The notes below the pieces were generated by a model. The model made no database searches. It saw nothing but the letters and a program-made list of their open reading frames with translations, and was not told where the DNA came from. Below, in pieces: positions 16,614-25,583 of a stretch of DNA of 64,000 bases (within the stretch, counting starts at the first letter, position 1; every line of letters begins with the position of its first letter). The translations under genes were made by a program, and so were the position numbers. Source of the DNA: Sulfurimonas sp. HSL3-7 (lineage in GTDB: Bacteria; Campylobacterota; Campylobacteria; Campylobacterales; Sulfurimonadaceae); contig NZ_CP147919.1 of assembly GCF_039645985.1 (NCBI RefSeq), positions 682,001 through 746,000 on the forward strand, in the 5' to 3' direction.

Positions 16614-16816
16614 TAGCGGACCTCGATGGTGACATCGGCGATCTTGATCGTCTCGCCGGCACGGATCTTGGCCCGTTTGCGTGTCTCGACCTCGCCGTTA
16701 CGGATGACATGCCCGTGTTCTACGATCAGTTTTGCTTCGGCCCCACTGTCGACAAGATCAAGTAGTTTGATAAGTTTATAGAGTTCAATGTACTCTTCGG
16801 TGAGTTGATAGATCAT
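16613..16816 (-). CDS. small S4-domain RNA-binding protein (YbcJ-like)
   Basis: 67 aa single S4 domain: IKLLDLVDSGAEAKLIVEHGHVIRNGEVETRKRAKIRAGETI in pattern, with the conserved G-x-V-x-V-N/R-G-x-x-E-x-R-x-x-x-K core. YbcJ-type proteins bind RNA; the exact target is unknown. First gene of a two-gene operon with the exported protein. Confidence 0.85.
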   Translation of the reverse strand: MIYQLTEEYIELYKLIKLLDLVDSGAEAKLIVEHGHVIRNGEVETRKRAKIRAGETIKIADVTIEVR

Positions 16817-16902
16817 ACTTTTCCTTTTTCGTATAGTAGCGAAGGTGCTGTTAAAGAGGGATATAAGATCTGGAATAAATTAAGAGGCAAAGATGAAAAG
16901 GC

Positions 16903-16923
16903 ATCAGGTGCCTGATCATCAGG
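16903..16923. promoter_or_regulatory. overlapping palindromes, possible operator
   Basis: ATCAGG-TG-CCTGAT-C-ATCAGG: three half-sites forming two overlapping inverted repeats, about 90 bases upstream of the S4 gene and downstream of ackA. The remaining 285-base gap (16817-17101) is AT-rich and shows no gene. An operator role is inferred only from symmetry. Confidence 0.3.
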
Positions 16924-17101
16924 ATATCTGTTAGATCTCGAGTGATTCCAACGTTTTTGTCGAGAATGATATAGAGATCAACTGCATACAGAAAGTTGAA
17001 AAATAAAATCTAACGGAAATACATTATAAGGAATATAATGATTTAGAGATTTTAGCATGATTATCTTATTTGAATATTAAAAAATATGATATCTACCTAT
17101 T

Positions 17102-18295
17102 TTATTTTTCTGAAATAAGTCTGCCGCACTCCCTGGCAATCTCGAGTTCTTCATCCGTGGGCACGACATAGACCCCGATCCTGCTGTTTTTTGCGTGAAT
17201 AGCCTCCGTCTCTCCGCTCTCATGCCGGTTGAGAAGAGGGTCAAGCATAATGCCGAACGCCGTGTCGAGACCTTCGAGTACCAGGGTTCGTATCAGTGCT
17301 GCATGCTCGCCGATACCGCCGGTAAAGACGATGGCATCGACTTTTCCCAGAACAGCGACATAAGAACCGATATATTTTTTGATGCGGTAGGCAAACATTT
17401 CGAGGGCAAGCCGGGCCTCTTTATCGCCGCCGTTGGTCCTTTGGACGATGGTTCGTAGATCGTTCTCGTTGCAGATACCCTTAAGGCCGCTTTCGCGGTT
17501 GAGCAGATCATTGATTTGGGCCGTATTCAGGTTGAGCCTGTCCATCAGATAGGTAACGATGGCAGGGTCGATATCGCCGCTGCGCGTACCCATTATAAGC
17601 CCCTCAAGCGGCGTAAAACCCATGGAGGTATCGACACTTTCACCCTGTCTGACAGCGCAGGCACTCGCGCCGTTGCCGAGGTGCAGGGTGATCAGGTTGA
17701 GTGCTTTGAGCGGCCGGCCGAGTGTTTTTGCCGTCTCTTCTGCCACAAAACGGTGCGAAGTACCGTGAAAACCGTAGCGGCGGATATGCTCCCTTTTGTA
17801 GAGCTCCGTGGGCAGCGCATAGCGAAAAGCATATTCGGGTATGCTATGGTGAAAGGCCGTGTCGAAGACAGCCACATTGGGGATCTGCGGTGCCTCTCTG
17901 AGGGTGATTTCGATGCCGAGTATGTTGACCGGGTTATGCAGCGGGGCAAGAAGATGAAGTGTTCTGAGGTCGCCAAGAATCTTTTCATTAATGATGGTCG
18001 GTTTGTAAAACCGTTCTCCGCCGTGGACAACACGATGGCCTATTATGTCCAGGTCTTGTTTGATATTGATGATCTGCTCTTTCTCAAAACTGTCAAATAG
18101 CATTGAAAAGGCGCTTTGGTGATCGGGGGTGGTCTGTGTGAGCTCGAGCTCTTTAGCGCCATGGTAAAGATGGAAGAGACTGCGCTCTTCACCGATACCT
18201 TCGATCAGTCCGGAGGCAATCTCTTTTTCTCCCTCCAGTTCGAAAAGTTTCCACTTAAGCGAGGAGCTTCCGGCATTTAAAACAAGTATTGTCAT
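17102..18295 (-). CDS. ackA: acetate kinase
   Basis: 397 aa, full length. Converts acetyl phosphate and ADP to acetate and ATP in the cytoplasm (reversible). Seen: N-terminal LNAGSSSLKWKLFELEG, HRVVHGGE, the catalytic-site segment FDTAFHHSIP, and HLGNGASACAV with following TGGIGEH. Its start overlaps the end of pta by an ATGA junction, the usual Pta-AckA pairing in the order pta-ackA. It links acetyl-CoA to substrate-level ATP formation. Confidence 0.97.
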   Translation of the reverse strand: MTILVLNAGSSSLKWKLFELEGEKEIASGLIEGIGEERSLFHLYHGAKELELTQTTPDHQSAFSMLFDSFEKEQIINIKQDLDIIGHRVVHGGERFYKPTIINEKILGDLRTLHLLAPLHNPVNILGIEITLREAPQIPNVAVFDTAFHHSIPEYAFRYALPTELYKREHIRRYGFHGTSHRFVAEETAKTLGRPLKALNLITLHLGNGASACAVRQGESVDTSMGFTPLEGLIMGTRSGDIDPAIVTYLMDRLNLNTAQINDLLNRESGLKGICNENDLRTIVQRTNGGDKEARLALEMFAYRIKKYIGSYVAVLGKVDAIVFTGGIGEHAALIRTLVLEGLDTAFGIMLDPLLNRHESGETEAIHAKNSRIGVYVVPTDEELEIARECGRLISEK

Positions 18296-20385
18296 TTACT
18301 GCCCTGGGCCTGGATAGCGGTGACGGCTACGGTGTTGACGATGTCGTCGACGCTGCAGCCGCGGCTGAGGTCATTGAGCGGTTTTTTGAGCCCCTGCAGT
18401 ACAGGGCCTATGGCGATAACGCCGGCACTCCGTTGTACGGCTTTGTAGGTGTTGTTACCGGTGTTGAGATCGGGGAAGATAAAGATGGTCGCCTGTCCGG
18501 CGACGCTGCTTTGGGGCAGTTTTGTTCTGGCAACATCGGCATCGATCGCGGCGTCATACTGGATCGGCCCTTCAATAAGGAGCTCAGGGTGGCCTGACTT
18601 GACGATCTCGGTTGCTTTGCGTACCTTTTCTACGGTGGCGCCTTGACCCGATCGGCCGGTGGAGTATGAGAGCATGGCGATACGCGGTTCGATCCCGAAA
18701 AGTAACGCCGTTTCGGCTGATGAGATGGCAATCTGTGCCAGTTCTTCGGCATTTGGCTCCAGATTGATCGCACAATCACCATAGACCAGAACACGGGTTT
18801 CCAGACACATAAAGAAAACACTGGAGACGATCTGGGCGGTTTCTTTTGTTTTGATGATCTGAAGGGCAGGGCGAATCGTATCGCCGGTGGTATGCATGGC
18901 TCCGGAGACCATGCCGTCAGCCTTGCCTAGGTGTACCATCATCGTCGCGAAATAGTTGGGATGGACCATGGCGTCCCTTGCCGCATCGAGACTAAGCCCT
19001 TTTGCCCGGCGGAGTTCAAAAAACTTTTGGGTGAACTTCTCCTTTAACGGGGAGTCTTCAGGATCGATGATCGTTGCCTTGGAGAGGTCAAGCCCTAACA
19101 GAGAGACATGGTGTTCGATCTCCTCTCGGTTTCCGAGTAAAATGATATCGACGATATCGCGCCGCAGCAAGATCTCTGCCGCACGCAGGATTCGCTCATC
19201 GCCGCTTTCAGGCAGGACAATGCGTTTGCGGTGCTGTCGCGCCCGCTCAAATAGAGTGTAGGTGAACATCATCGGGGTAGTCACACTGCTGTGCACCTCT
19301 TTTAAGCCCTGCACGATATGTTCGCTGGAAACACAGCTTTCAAAGATCCCTTTTGCCAGGGCGATCTTTCGGGTACTTTTGGCTGTAATGCGGGCGCGTA
19401 CATTATGGACTACCGTAGCCGTCTCATAGGTATCGGAATCGACACTTATGATCGGCAGTTCGATCATATGGAAGTTTTCCAGGAGCTGCATCATGGTCGT
19501 ATTCGGGGTGAGGCCCCCTGTAAGGATAATCCCGGCGATGTTGGGGAAGTCTTTGGCATAAAACGAGACGAAAGAGGCGAGAATAATATCAATACGGTCG
19601 GCTGGAACGATGACCAACGAACCCTCTTTCAGGCGGGGAAGATAGTGTTCCAGACTCATCGCGGCGATCTTGCTCTGTTTGACGACATTGTTCAGTGCCT
19701 TTTCATCGCCAAGCAGCATCTCGGCATTCAGGGCCTTTTTTATCTCCCGGAGCGAGGGGGTATCGAGTTCGCTGTTCTCAGGCAGCAGATAGTTTGCCAC
19801 GTTTGTCGGATGGTCGTTGAGAAGTTGCTTCAGGGCTTTTAGCTGTGACGTTTCAATGCGGTTGATAAAGGTGGCAAAATGGCTGACCCCTTCATTGTGG
19901 ATAATATCCTCTTCGATCTTGATCTCGTCATAGAGTTCGCGGCTCTTTTTATTTTTGGCATTGAATACCGGGATAAAAGGGGCGTTGAGATTTTTGGCCA
20001 GAAAGAGGTTGATATCAAAGTCAAGCGTCTTGCTGAAAAGGGAACGGGGAAGCCCCTGGATAAGGATGAAATCATACTGTTTTTCCAGGGTCCTGCAATG
20101 CGAAATAAGCGTTTCTACCAGGGTGTCCAAGCGCTCTTCGGCGATCAGTTTCTCGACCTCTTCAACAGAATAAAGTAAGCTCTCTTCATAGGACTGTTTC
20201 AGTCTGAAGTGTTCGCGCATAAAATCGATGTCGTCATCGTTTTTCTCTTTGTTGATAATGACGGGACGGAAAAAAGCGACCTTTGCATAACGGCTTTTAA
20301 GCAGTTCCATCAAACCCATACTGACAATAAGACTGCCGGCTGAAGCTTCGAGTGAAGCGAGATAGAGACTGGACGTTTTAGACAT
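18292..20385 (-). CDS. pta: phosphate acetyltransferase, long form
   Basis: 697 aa. Interconverts acetyl-CoA and acetyl phosphate. Three parts: an N-terminal P-loop-like/AAA_26 region (about 1-190; the start YLASLEASAGSLIVSMG has a degenerate nucleotide loop), a DRTGG domain (about 200-330), and the catalytic PTA_PTB domain (from about 370: RIVLPESGDERIL, then MVSGAMHTTGDTIRPALQII and SYSTGRSGQG). Start at 20385 is chosen because GAGGAA lies five bases upstream; the upstream in-frame ATG has none. Coupled to ackA by a four-base overlap. Confidence 0.96.
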   Translation of the reverse strand: MSKTSSLYLASLEASAGSLIVSMGLMELLKSRYAKVAFFRPVIINKEKNDDDIDFMREHFRLKQSYEESLLYSVEEVEKLIAEERLDTLVETLISHCRTLEKQYDFILIQGLPRSLFSKTLDFDINLFLAKNLNAPFIPVFNAKNKKSRELYDEIKIEEDIIHNEGVSHFATFINRIETSQLKALKQLLNDHPTNVANYLLPENSELDTPSLREIKKALNAEMLLGDEKALNNVVKQSKIAAMSLEHYLPRLKEGSLVIVPADRIDIILASFVSFYAKDFPNIAGIILTGGLTPNTTMMQLLENFHMIELPIISVDSDTYETATVVHNVRARITAKSTRKIALAKGIFESCVSSEHIVQGLKEVHSSVTTPMMFTYTLFERARQHRKRIVLPESGDERILRAAEILLRRDIVDIILLGNREEIEHHVSLLGLDLSKATIIDPEDSPLKEKFTQKFFELRRAKGLSLDAARDAMVHPNYFATMMVHLGKADGMVSGAMHTTGDTIRPALQIIKTKETAQIVSSVFFMCLETRVLVYGDCAINLEPNAEELAQIAISSAETALLFGIEPRIAMLSYSTGRSGQGATVEKVRKATEIVKSGHPELLIEGPIQYDAAIDADVARTKLPQSSVAGQATIFIFPDLNTGNNTYKAVQRSAGVIAIGPVLQGLKKPLNDLSRGCSVDDIVNTVAVTAIQAQGSK

Positions 20386-20494
20386 TAAAATTCCTCGGTA
20401 GGCCACTGTATTTGGCTTATGTTACTTCAATCTTCATTGTGATAGCCTTACGGCATATTTAATCGATACAAGACGTATCAAAAAAAGGTTCAAA

Positions 20495-20932
20495 ATGTTT
20501 TGCCCGTGCGGTTCGAGAAAACAATATTCCGAGTGTTGTGAACCGTTGCACAGGGGTTTGCAAAAAGCACAAACCCCCGAACAGCTGATGCGTTCACGTT
20601 ACAGTGCCTTTGCCCTGGGAGAGGCGGCGTATCTGCTCAAGACGTCGATGCCAAAACATCATGCTGCAGATGAGCTTGAGCAGCTTAAGGCACAGATGGG
20701 ACAGGTTGAATGGCTCAAGCTCGAAGTACTGGATGCACATGACGACATTGTCGAGTTCAAGGCCTATTACCGTGATGAAATCGGCATCCATCTTCTGCAT
20801 GAGAAGAGCCGATTCGTTTTTGACGGTTCTCGGTGGCTCTATGACGAGGGCACGCTTTTCAACACAAAGATCGAGCGCAATGAACCGTGTCCCTGCGGCA
20901 GTGGAAAAAAATACAAAAAGTGTTGCGGGTAG
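20495..20932 (+). CDS. YchJ-like protein with two SEC-C zinc motifs
   Basis: 145 aa. N-terminal [15 protein letters not shown] and C-terminal [13 protein letters not shown] are SEC-C zinc-binding motifs (CxCx8CC). Between them lies a YchJ-type, NTF2-like domain ([19 protein letters not shown]). The role of the YchJ family is unknown, although SEC-C motifs bind metal and partner proteins, as in SecA. Stands alone between the divergent pta operon and the ABC-F block. Confidence 0.9.
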   Translation: MFCPCGSRKQYSECCEPLHRGLQKAQTPEQLMRSRYSAFALGEAAYLLKTSMPKHHAADELEQLKAQMGQVEWLKLEVLDAHDDIVEFKAYYRDEIGIHLLHEKSRFVFDGSRWLYDEGTLFNTKIERNEPCPCGSGKKYKKCCG

Positions 20933-21083
20933 AGAGAAAGACTTTGCAAACGCGTTTTTTTTGCGAGGCCCCCTCTGAAGGAGGCATAAGCCCTGTTCAC
21001 CATTACTAACCACTTTTTGGGTATAATTCCAAAAAATATTTTAGGTACTTTGATAATAGTATTGCCTGAAGAAGAGAAGAATT

Positions 21084-22688
21084 ATGGTTAGAACACAAAA
21101 CTTAACGATGCGTTTCGGCAGTCGTATCCTATTTGAAGATATCAACATTAAACTTGACCAGCACAAACGCTATGGTCTGATCGGTGCCAACGGCGCCGGA
21201 AAAACAACTTTTTTGAAAATTTTAAGTGGCGAGATCAAAGAGTATGAAGGCGAAGTGATCATCGGCAGCGGCCTCAAAGTGGGCGTTCTGGGGCAGAACC
21301 AGTATGCCTTTGAAGATTTCACGATCATGGACGCGGTACTGTACGGTAACAAACGTCTTTATGATGCGGTCAAAGAGAAGGAAGAACTCTATACGACGGG
21401 CGATTTCGAAGATGACAAGGTCAATGAGCGCCTGGGCGAACTGGAAATGATCTGTGTTGAGGAAGACCCGACTTATGAGTATGAGATCCAGATCGCCAAG
21501 ATCCTCGAAAACGTCGGTATCCCGGCGGAAGAGCATTACAACCTGATGTCGTCGCTAAAGACCTCCGACAAGTTCAAGGTACTGCTTGCGCAGGTCCTCT
21601 TCCCGAAACCTGATGTCCTCTTCCTCGATGAACCTACCAACAATCTCGATATCGAGAGTATCGGCTGGCTGGAGAATGAACTGCAGCGCCATGAAGGGAC
21701 GATGGTCGTCATCTCACACGATAGACACTTCCTTAATGCCGTTGTGACCAATATCCTGGATGTCGATTACCAGAAGATCCGCGAGTTCACTGGTAACTAC
21801 GACGACTGGTATATCGCCTCGACCGTAATGGCGAAACAGCTCGAAAACGACAACGCCAAAAAGCTCAAAGAGAAAGCGGACCTCGAAGCCTTCGTCCGCC
21901 GTTTCTCTGCGAATGCGTCGAAAGCAAAACAGGCGACATCCCGCCAGAAACAGCTTGATAAGCTCAATATTGAAGATATCAAGCCCTCTTCGCGCCGTGA
22001 CCCGAGCATCGTCTTTAAAGCGAAGCGCCAGATGGGGGACGAAGCACTCTGGCTTGAGGGCGTTTCACACGCCTACGGTGACCTTGAAGTCTTGAAAGAT
22101 ATGACGATCCGTGTTGAACCGGGCGAGAAGATTGCGCTTATCGGTGCCAACGGTGTGGGGAAGACAACATTCTGTAAGATTATCATGGAAGAGATGAAGC
22201 CGACGGCCGGTTCGGTCCACTGGGGTGCAACGATCGAAAATTCATACTTCCCGCAGGATACGACGGACCAGATCAAAGGCGACGGTACACTCTATGAGTG
22301 GCTGCGCGGTTTTGATCCTAAACGCGACATCGCAGAGATCCGTAACTGCCTGGGGCGTATGCTCTTCAACGGCGAGCAGCAGGAAAAATCGGTCGAGAAA
22401 ATCTCGGGTGGTGAGAAACACCGTATGATGCTCTCCAAAATGATGCTTGAAAACGGTAACTTCCTGGTATTGGATGAGCCGACCAACCACCTTGACCTTG
22501 AGGCTATCGTCGCACTGGGTGAGGCCCTTTACAACTTCGAAGGCAATGTGATCTGTGTCTCGCATGACCGCGAGCTGCTCGATGCGTTCGCCGACAGAGT
22601 CATCGAACTGCACAGTGACGGAAGCTATATCGACTTCAAAGGAAGCTACGAAGAGTTCGCCGAGGCAAAAGCGAATGGCTCTCTTTAA
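21084..22688 (+). CDS. ABC-F family ATPase, YbiT-like
   Basis: 534 aa with two ABC domains and no membrane spans, joined by a charged helical linker (about residues 240-310). Domain 1: Walker A GANGAGKT, Walker B VLFLDEPTNNLDI; its signature is degenerate (MSSLKTSDKFKVLLAQ). Domain 2: GANGVGKT, ISGGEKHRMMLSKM, LDEPTNHLDL. The degenerate first signature fits the YbiT subfamily. ABC-F proteins act on ribosomes. A TATAAT (about 21021) precedes the gene. Its last 14 bases overlap the DUF5718 gene. Confidence 0.92.
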   Translation: MVRTQNLTMRFGSRILFEDINIKLDQHKRYGLIGANGAGKTTFLKILSGEIKEYEGEVIIGSGLKVGVLGQNQYAFEDFTIMDAVLYGNKRLYDAVKEKEELYTTGDFEDDKVNERLGELEMICVEEDPTYEYEIQIAKILENVGIPAEEHYNLMSSLKTSDKFKVLLAQVLFPKPDVLFLDEPTNNLDIESIGWLENELQRHEGTMVVISHDRHFLNAVVTNILDVDYQKIREFTGNYDDWYIASTVMAKQLENDNAKKLKEKADLEAFVRRFSANASKAKQATSRQKQLDKLNIEDIKPSSRRDPSIVFKAKRQMGDEALWLEGVSHAYGDLEVLKDMTIRVEPGEKIALIGANGVGKTTFCKIIMEEMKPTAGSVHWGATIENSYFPQDTTDQIKGDGTLYEWLRGFDPKRDIAEIRNCLGRMLFNGEQQEKSVEKISGGEKHRMMLSKMMLENGNFLVLDEPTNHLDLEAIVALGEALYNFEGNVICVSHDRELLDAFADRVIELHSDGSYIDFKGSYEEFAEAKANGSL

Positions 22689-23505
22689 AGACTGTCTCGG
22701 GCTGGGGATCGCCGGAAACTTCGCGCTTCATCTGGAGCAGGCCGGTGAACTGGCGGACTTCAAGGATGTCATAACGGAAGACCCCAACGGGCCGAAGGGG
22801 ATCTTCCCTTTCTATATTCCGGGTTTTGAGAACCGGCTCGGGGTCTACCCGATCTCCGGCGACACGATTATCCTGCCTGACGAAGAGTCGAACGTCCAGG
22901 CAGAACCCGAAGTCGCTCTGATCTGCGAGATAAGCTACGAGAACGGCAGCGTCAGTGCGATCACACCGAAGCAGTTTGCTGCCTACAACGACTGTTCCAT
23001 CCGAAAAGAGGGGGCCAAGAAGATCTCGGAAAAGAAGAACTGGGGCCCTTCAAGCAAGGGATTGAGCCCGAAGCTGATCGATATCGATACCTTTGAGGAA
23101 GGAAGCATGCTTGACCACTGGCGTATCTGCAGCTTCCTTCGCCGCGGCGATATGATGATGCGCTACGGTGAGGATGTCGAACTCAGCGGTTACAGCTTTT
23201 TCTACCAGAAACTGCTTGACTGGATGCGAAACCAGATCAATGAACAGGTCGACAAGGGTCCGCTTGAACCGCTGATCGAGTACATCGAAAAAGCCGGCTA
23301 TCCCGAGAGAGCCGTTATCAGCATCGGTGCGACACGTTATACGACGTACGGTGAGACGACTTTCCTTGAAGAGGGCGACGAGGTGATTGTCGTTGTCTAT
23401 GACAATGACCTCTACTGCAAAAATCCGATCATGATGATGGCCCAGAAGGGCGAGTTGGACGCGCCGGGTGTCAGCGCGCTTGTCCAGAAGGTCAAGCGTG
23501 CTTAA
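22675..23505 (+). CDS. DUF5718 family protein
   Basis: 276 aa, soluble. Starts MALFKDCLGLGIAGNFALHLEQAGE; contains GIFPFYIPGF, EPEVALICEISY, LIDIDTFEEGSMLDHWRICSF and a C-terminal FLEEGDEVIVVVYD. I associate it with DUF5718; the LGLGIAGNFA and PEVALICE segments resemble the fold of fumarylacetoacetate-hydrolase-like proteins, but I cannot confirm a catalytic site. The ATG at 22675 lies within the end of the ABC-F gene. Upstream in-frame sequence is only the ABC-F gene in another frame. Overlaps the DUF1653 gene by 8 bases. Confidence 0.75.
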   Translation: MALFKDCLGLGIAGNFALHLEQAGELADFKDVITEDPNGPKGIFPFYIPGFENRLGVYPISGDTIILPDEESNVQAEPEVALICEISYENGSVSAITPKQFAAYNDCSIRKEGAKKISEKKNWGPSSKGLSPKLIDIDTFEEGSMLDHWRICSFLRRGDMMMRYGEDVELSGYSFFYQKLLDWMRNQINEQVDKGPLEPLIEYIEKAGYPERAVISIGATRYTTYGETTFLEEGDEVIVVVYDNDLYCKNPIMMMAQKGELDAPGVSALVQKVKRA

Positions 23506-23713
23506 AGCAGGGCTTTATCAGCACTATAAAGGCAATCGATACGAGGTGATCGAGATCGTACGCCACTCGGAAACGGAGGAAGAGCTGGTGCTCTACCGCG
23601 CCCTTTACGGCGAAAGGGGCCTGTGGGTGCGTCCTTTGGCGATGTTTACGGAGAGCGTGAAAGTCGACGGACTTACTGTGCCGCGTTTTGCGCATATCGG
23701 GGAGCAAGCATGA
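23498..23713 (+). CDS. DUF1653 family protein
   Basis: 71 aa, single DUF1653 domain: KAGLYQHYKGNRYEVIEIVRHSETEEELVLY, then LWVRPLAMFTE and VPRFAHI at the end. The family is a small beta-barrel-like domain of unknown role. Start: GTG at 23498 with AGAAGG six bases upstream. Overlaps the gene before it by 8 bases and the next gene by an ATGA junction. Confidence 0.85.
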   Translation: MLKAGLYQHYKGNRYEVIEIVRHSETEEELVLYRALYGERGLWVRPLAMFTESVKVDGLTVPRFAHIGEQA

Positions 23714-24048
23714 GCAGAGGCAAGAAACTTGATCTTCAGATCGGCGCTGAATTTGACGAAGGGTGGGCCCAGGTTACTGAGAAACGGGCAAGTGTGATAG
23801 TGGAGAGTCTGGAACCTTCCAGGCACCAGCTTGTTTTTCACAAAGAGAAACGCAGGGGCAAGCCCGTGACACTGGTGGGGCCTTTCTCCGTCTCCAAGGA
23901 TGAGATGAAAGAGCTGCTCAAAACCCTGAAAAAGAGGTTGGGCTGCGGCGGAACGGTCAATGAAGTGTTTCTTGAGTTTCAGGGGGATATCCAGACGAAA
24001 CTCAAAGGGCTTCTAGAAGAGATGGAGTATCGCTTTAAACGCAGATAA
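23710..24048 (+). CDS. SUI1/YciH-like translation factor
   Basis: 112 aa. C-terminal SUI1 domain: LLKTLKKRLGCGGTVNEVFLEFQGDIQTKL (GCGGT and QGD are the family hallmarks). Eukaryotic eIF1 and bacterial YciH affect fidelity of translation initiation. Start by ATGA overlap with the DUF1653 gene. Being coupled to an ABC-F ATPase suggests a small translation-related operon, which is inference. Confidence 0.9.
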   Translation: MSRGKKLDLQIGAEFDEGWAQVTEKRASVIVESLEPSRHQLVFHKEKRRGKPVTLVGPFSVSKDEMKELLKTLKKRLGCGGTVNEVFLEFQGDIQTKLKGLLEEMEYRFKRR

Positions 24049-24129
24049 GACTCAACACGACCTTTGTATCCCCTCCCTCTCGATAAAGCCGCTTTGGCTA
24101 AAATACAGAAAAACTATCAGGAATAACAG

Positions 24130-24447
24130 ATGGCAAAACGTGTCGTAAAAGATGAGCGTATAAAGACAATCATCAAAAATATTGCGGAAGATTTTCGATT
24201 TACCCAGGAGATGACCGACAAGGCGATGCTCTTCTACAATGCTGAGAGCAGCGGGGTGATCAAGGGACGGGATATCGACGATATGATCGAGTATGTCGAG
24301 ACAGGGCTTGTTGAATTGGTCAACAACATCGCCTGGAAACAGCAGTTTCTTAATGAAAATGCCGGTATCGACGAGATGAAGCTGCTCGACAATATGAAGA
24401 CGATCGAAGAAGAATATATTGATCTTCTGCGTTTTTTGAAAAAGTAA
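24130..24447 (+). CDS. uncharacterised 105-aa helical protein
   Basis: Not recognised. Basic N-terminus (MAKRVVKDERIKTIIKNIAED), then helical, acidic segments (IDDMIEYVETGLVELVNNIAWKQQFLNEN; LLDNMKTIEEEYIDLLRFLKK). No signal or membrane span. Start has AGGAATAACAG upstream (AGGAA eight bases before the ATG). Possibly a lineage-specific regulator or adaptor; no function can be stated. Confidence 0.65.
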   Translation: MAKRVVKDERIKTIIKNIAEDFRFTQEMTDKAMLFYNAESSGVIKGRDIDDMIEYVETGLVELVNNIAWKQQFLNENAGIDEMKLLDNMKTIEEEYIDLLRFLKK

Positions 24448-24556
24448 TTACTCACAAACCAACTGCAAATGAGACCCCGCTTAGGCGACCGAAGAAGACA
24501 TCTTCAGGTTGAATGTGGTGTTTAAGTAGCCCAGCAGGCTGTGTTCGCTTGGCGTT

Positions 24557-24670
24557 TCAATAGAGTATCCAATAGAGCAGAGCCCAAAATAGGAAAACGA
24601 CAAGCGCGATCAGGCTGAAGACAATGACGATCCGCAAGAAGATCGTAAAGAAGATCTTGAGAAGTTTTAT
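24557..24670 (-). CDS. candidate 37-aa membrane protein with ATA start
   Basis: Directly after the rhodanese TAG an open frame of 37 codons runs to TGA, encoding KLLKIFFTIFLRIVIVF and then SLIALVVFLFWALLYWILY, a basic start and one long hydrophobic span. The only codon at a good distance (six bases) from the GAAGGA ribosome site is ATA, directly abutting the stop. A TTG 11 codons later is an alternative. The hydrophobic pattern is typical of a real small membrane protein, but the non-standard start keeps confidence low. Confidence 0.35.
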   Translation of the reverse strand: MKLLKIFFTIFLRIVIVFSLIALVVFLFWALLYWILY

Positions 24671-25069
24671 CTATTGTCCTTCGTAAGGCACTACAGGCAC
24701 ATTGCGTTGTCTGGCATCAAGCATCCCGCCCTGTATATCGATCACCTTGTAGCCAAGTTTGTCCGAGAGATATTTTCCAACCATGTTTGAACGGCTGCCG
24801 CTGCGGCAGATCAGTGCAAACTCTTTTTTGGTGTCGACTTTTGCATTGAGTTCGGCAAGGAATTTTTCCAGGTCGTATTGGCCCTGTTCGTTAAAGAAGG
24901 TGATAGGTATTGCACCTTTGATAATACCTGTCTCTTTCCACTCTCCCTCTGTCCGAATATCGATAAGAGGCACTTTTTTGGCCAGTAACTCTTGAGAGAT
25001 CGGTTCAATGATAATCTCTGCTTGCAGAAGCGTTGTCATAAGCAGCATAAAAGTAATCAGGTATCTCAT
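24671..25069 (-). CDS. periplasmic rhodanese-like protein
   Basis: 132 aa. Signal peptide MRYLITFMLLMTTLLQA, then one rhodanese domain: LIDIRTEGEWKETGIIKGAIPI and the active-site loop CRSGSRS with the catalytic cysteine, then GYKVIDIQGGM. Probable sulfurtransferase or thiol-binding protein in the periplasm; sulfur chemistry fits sulfur-metabolising Campylobacterota but this is inference. Start at 25069 has AAGGAA six bases upstream; longer in-frame starts would hide the signal peptide. Confidence 0.85.
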   Translation of the reverse strand: MRYLITFMLLMTTLLQAEIIIEPISQELLAKKVPLIDIRTEGEWKETGIIKGAIPITFFNEQGQYDLEKFLAELNAKVDTKKEFALICRSGSRSNMVGKYLSDKLGYKVIDIQGGMLDARQRNVPVVPYEGQ

Positions 25070-25139
25070 TTTTTTCCTTGGTGTTTCATTGCTATAATTG
25101 TACTTGCTAAATGTAAATTGACTATAAAGTATATCTGTA

Positions 25140-25514
25140 ATGGCAAAAGTTTCAACAAAACGTGACGAGAACACCAAGCGGCTCCGCTACATCCGTGTTC
25201 TTGAACGCTTTACCCACAGCATCACCAACTATCTTTTTAAAGCGGAAGAGGTGAGTAAAGAGGTGTTTGACAAGAAGGTTGATAATAACAGACGTTATCT
25301 TGACCGAATTGAGAAAGTAGCCCTCTATAAGGGTGAGTTTAACGAACTCGAAAAATTGGTCGAGAAGATATTGGGCTACCGTGATTCGGATGAAGATATC
25401 CAGCAGATAAAGCAGGACATCCTTTACACCGCCAACCAGATCGAAAAAAGTATGAACCAGCGGCAATATAAAAAAGACAAACACTCCTCGTCCAAATTCA
25501 AGGACTGGGAGTAG
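25140..25514 (+). CDS. uncharacterised 124-aa basic helical protein
   Basis: Not recognised. Lys/Arg-rich and largely helical: KRDENTKRLRYIRVLERFTHSITNYLF, KKVDNNRRYLDRIEKVALYKGEF, and a C-terminus KKDKHSSSKFKDWE. No signal or membrane span. A nucleic-acid or membrane-surface contact is possible from charge, without motif evidence. Divergent from the rhodanese gene, sharing a 70-base control region. A GAAAG/CTTTC hairpin follows at 25518-25543. Confidence 0.65.
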   Translation: MAKVSTKRDENTKRLRYIRVLERFTHSITNYLFKAEEVSKEVFDKKVDNNRRYLDRIEKVALYKGEFNELEKLVEKILGYRDSDEDIQQIKQDILYTANQIEKSMNQRQYKKDKHSSSKFKDWE

Positions 25515-25583
25515 GAGAAAGGGCGGTGACTAGCCCACTTTCAAGATAAATAGTTACAATGTTATACAGATTAAAGGAAAAAT

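Noticed and set aside
20941-20985. AAACGCGTTT and CCTC/GAGG hairpins after ychJ as a Rho-independent terminator
   Set aside because: The stems are very short and the T-run lies inside the first one rather than after a stable stem.
22555-22674. Upstream extension of the DUF5718 protein by 40 codons
   Set aside because: The extra part is the ABC-F gene read in another frame; the start at 22675 gives the expected N-terminus.
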